Below are positions 63,764-64,000 of a DNA stretch of 64,000 nucleotides, piece after piece; within the stretch, counting starts at the first letter, position 1, and every line of letters starts with the position of its first letter. This DNA is from Gammaproteobacteria bacterium (GTDB lineage Bacteria > Pseudomonadota > Gammaproteobacteria > Steroidobacterales > GCA-2729495), in the NCBI GenBank assembly GCA_024229935.1, contig JAAERX010000027.1, forward strand, positions 1-64,000. The letters run 5' to 3'. Position numbers and translations under genes: made by a program. The notes under the pieces were generated by a model. It saw nothing but the letters and a program-made list of their open reading frames with translations, ran no database searches and was not told the origin of the DNA.

Positions 63764-64000
63764 ATGGCATCTTTAAGTAAGAACCACGCGAGCCTAATCG
63801 CCACACTCCCACTATTTCTTATCTGCACTACAGCCCTTGCAGAGCCCGATAACACACTGGTGGAATCAGTCGGCATGCAGACTCAGCTCAGCCCTATGGA
63901 AAAATGCCTTCTGGAAAGCATAAAAACAGCAGCGCCTGATACTGCAGTCAGCAAACTTCAGTCAGAATGTAAAAAAGACATTACAAAAATCACGCATGGA
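63764..64000 (+). CDS. Secreted protein, possibly phospholipase A (3' end cut by window)
   Basis: Starts with ATG at 63764 and is open to the end of the window (79 codons). A signal peptide (residues 8-26, ending ALA-EP) is clear. The mature start MEKCLLESIKTAAPDTAVSKL with a second Cys soon after resembles the N-terminal region of outer-membrane phospholipase A (PldA) proteins. The barrel and catalytic region are outside the window, so the name is a guess. Confidence 0.4.
   Translation, partial: MASLSKNHASLIATLPLFLICTTALAEPDNTLVESVGMQTQLSPMEKCLLESIKTAAPDTAVSKLQSECKKDITKITHG

Noticed and set aside
1-64000. tRNA, rRNA, CRISPR arrays, transposases, integrases
   Set aside because: No cloverleaf, array or such protein pattern was seen on either strand by eye; a tRNAscan or transposase profile search would settle it.

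Overview
The window looks like a chromosomal segment of an aerobic, probably marine gammaproteobacterium. This rests on gene content: RecQ, PpnP, an HI0933/YhiN flavoprotein, DUF2970, NnrU, an Rnf-type gene set, and small GGGGTCTGACCCC-type palindromes between genes. No rRNA, tRNA, phage, transposase or CRISPR array was found. Both ends cut a gene: a diheme cytochrome c on the left and a secreted protein on the right.

Layout. 1-7.4 kb: housekeeping and mixed genes (cytochrome c, fasciclin protein, methyltransferase, RecQ, GST, MFS exporter). 7.4-31 kb: an island that combines carotenoid synthesis with families often seen in bacterial light or photo-oxidative responses. These are a TIGR02450 Trp-rich protein, HupE, FolE, a SOUL haem protein, CIA30 and SnoaL/NTF2 proteins. 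The carotenoid genes are crtE, crtB, crtI, crtY and a CrtU-like desaturase/methyltransferase beside a Rieske protein. Together they predict an aromatic (aryl) carotenoid. 31-39 kb: a MarR-controlled catabolic region with three Rieske oxygenase alpha subunits, a carboxymuconolactone-decarboxylase-like protein, an NAD-binding protein, a methyltransferase and a beta-propeller protein.

39.4-50.9 kb: a tightly coupled nine-gene operon, the most unusual part of the window. It encodes a YVTN beta-propeller/haem protein, an ApbE flavin transferase, a 1096-residue tetrahaem protein, a pentahaem cytochrome, RnfC, an RnfG-like FMN-binding protein, two unrecognised membrane proteins and RnfD. RnfA, RnfB and RnfE are absent. 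The likely role is a reduced Rnf-like machine that moves electrons from a cytoplasmic donor through covalent flavins to periplasmic cytochromes. A sensor kinase converges on it and has Gln where the phospho-accepting His should be.

53-60.4 kb: a second catabolic or envelope group (PhyH dioxygenase, NnrU, flavin-reductase-like protein, outer-membrane beta-barrel, two NAD(P)-binding proteins). 60.6-64 kb: an ABC exporter, a YugP-type metalloprotease, a DUF2970 protein and the cut gene. Several inverted repeats mark probable terminators and operators; the clearest are the MarR site at 34643-34680 and a perfect 21-bp inverted repeat at 36049-36097.
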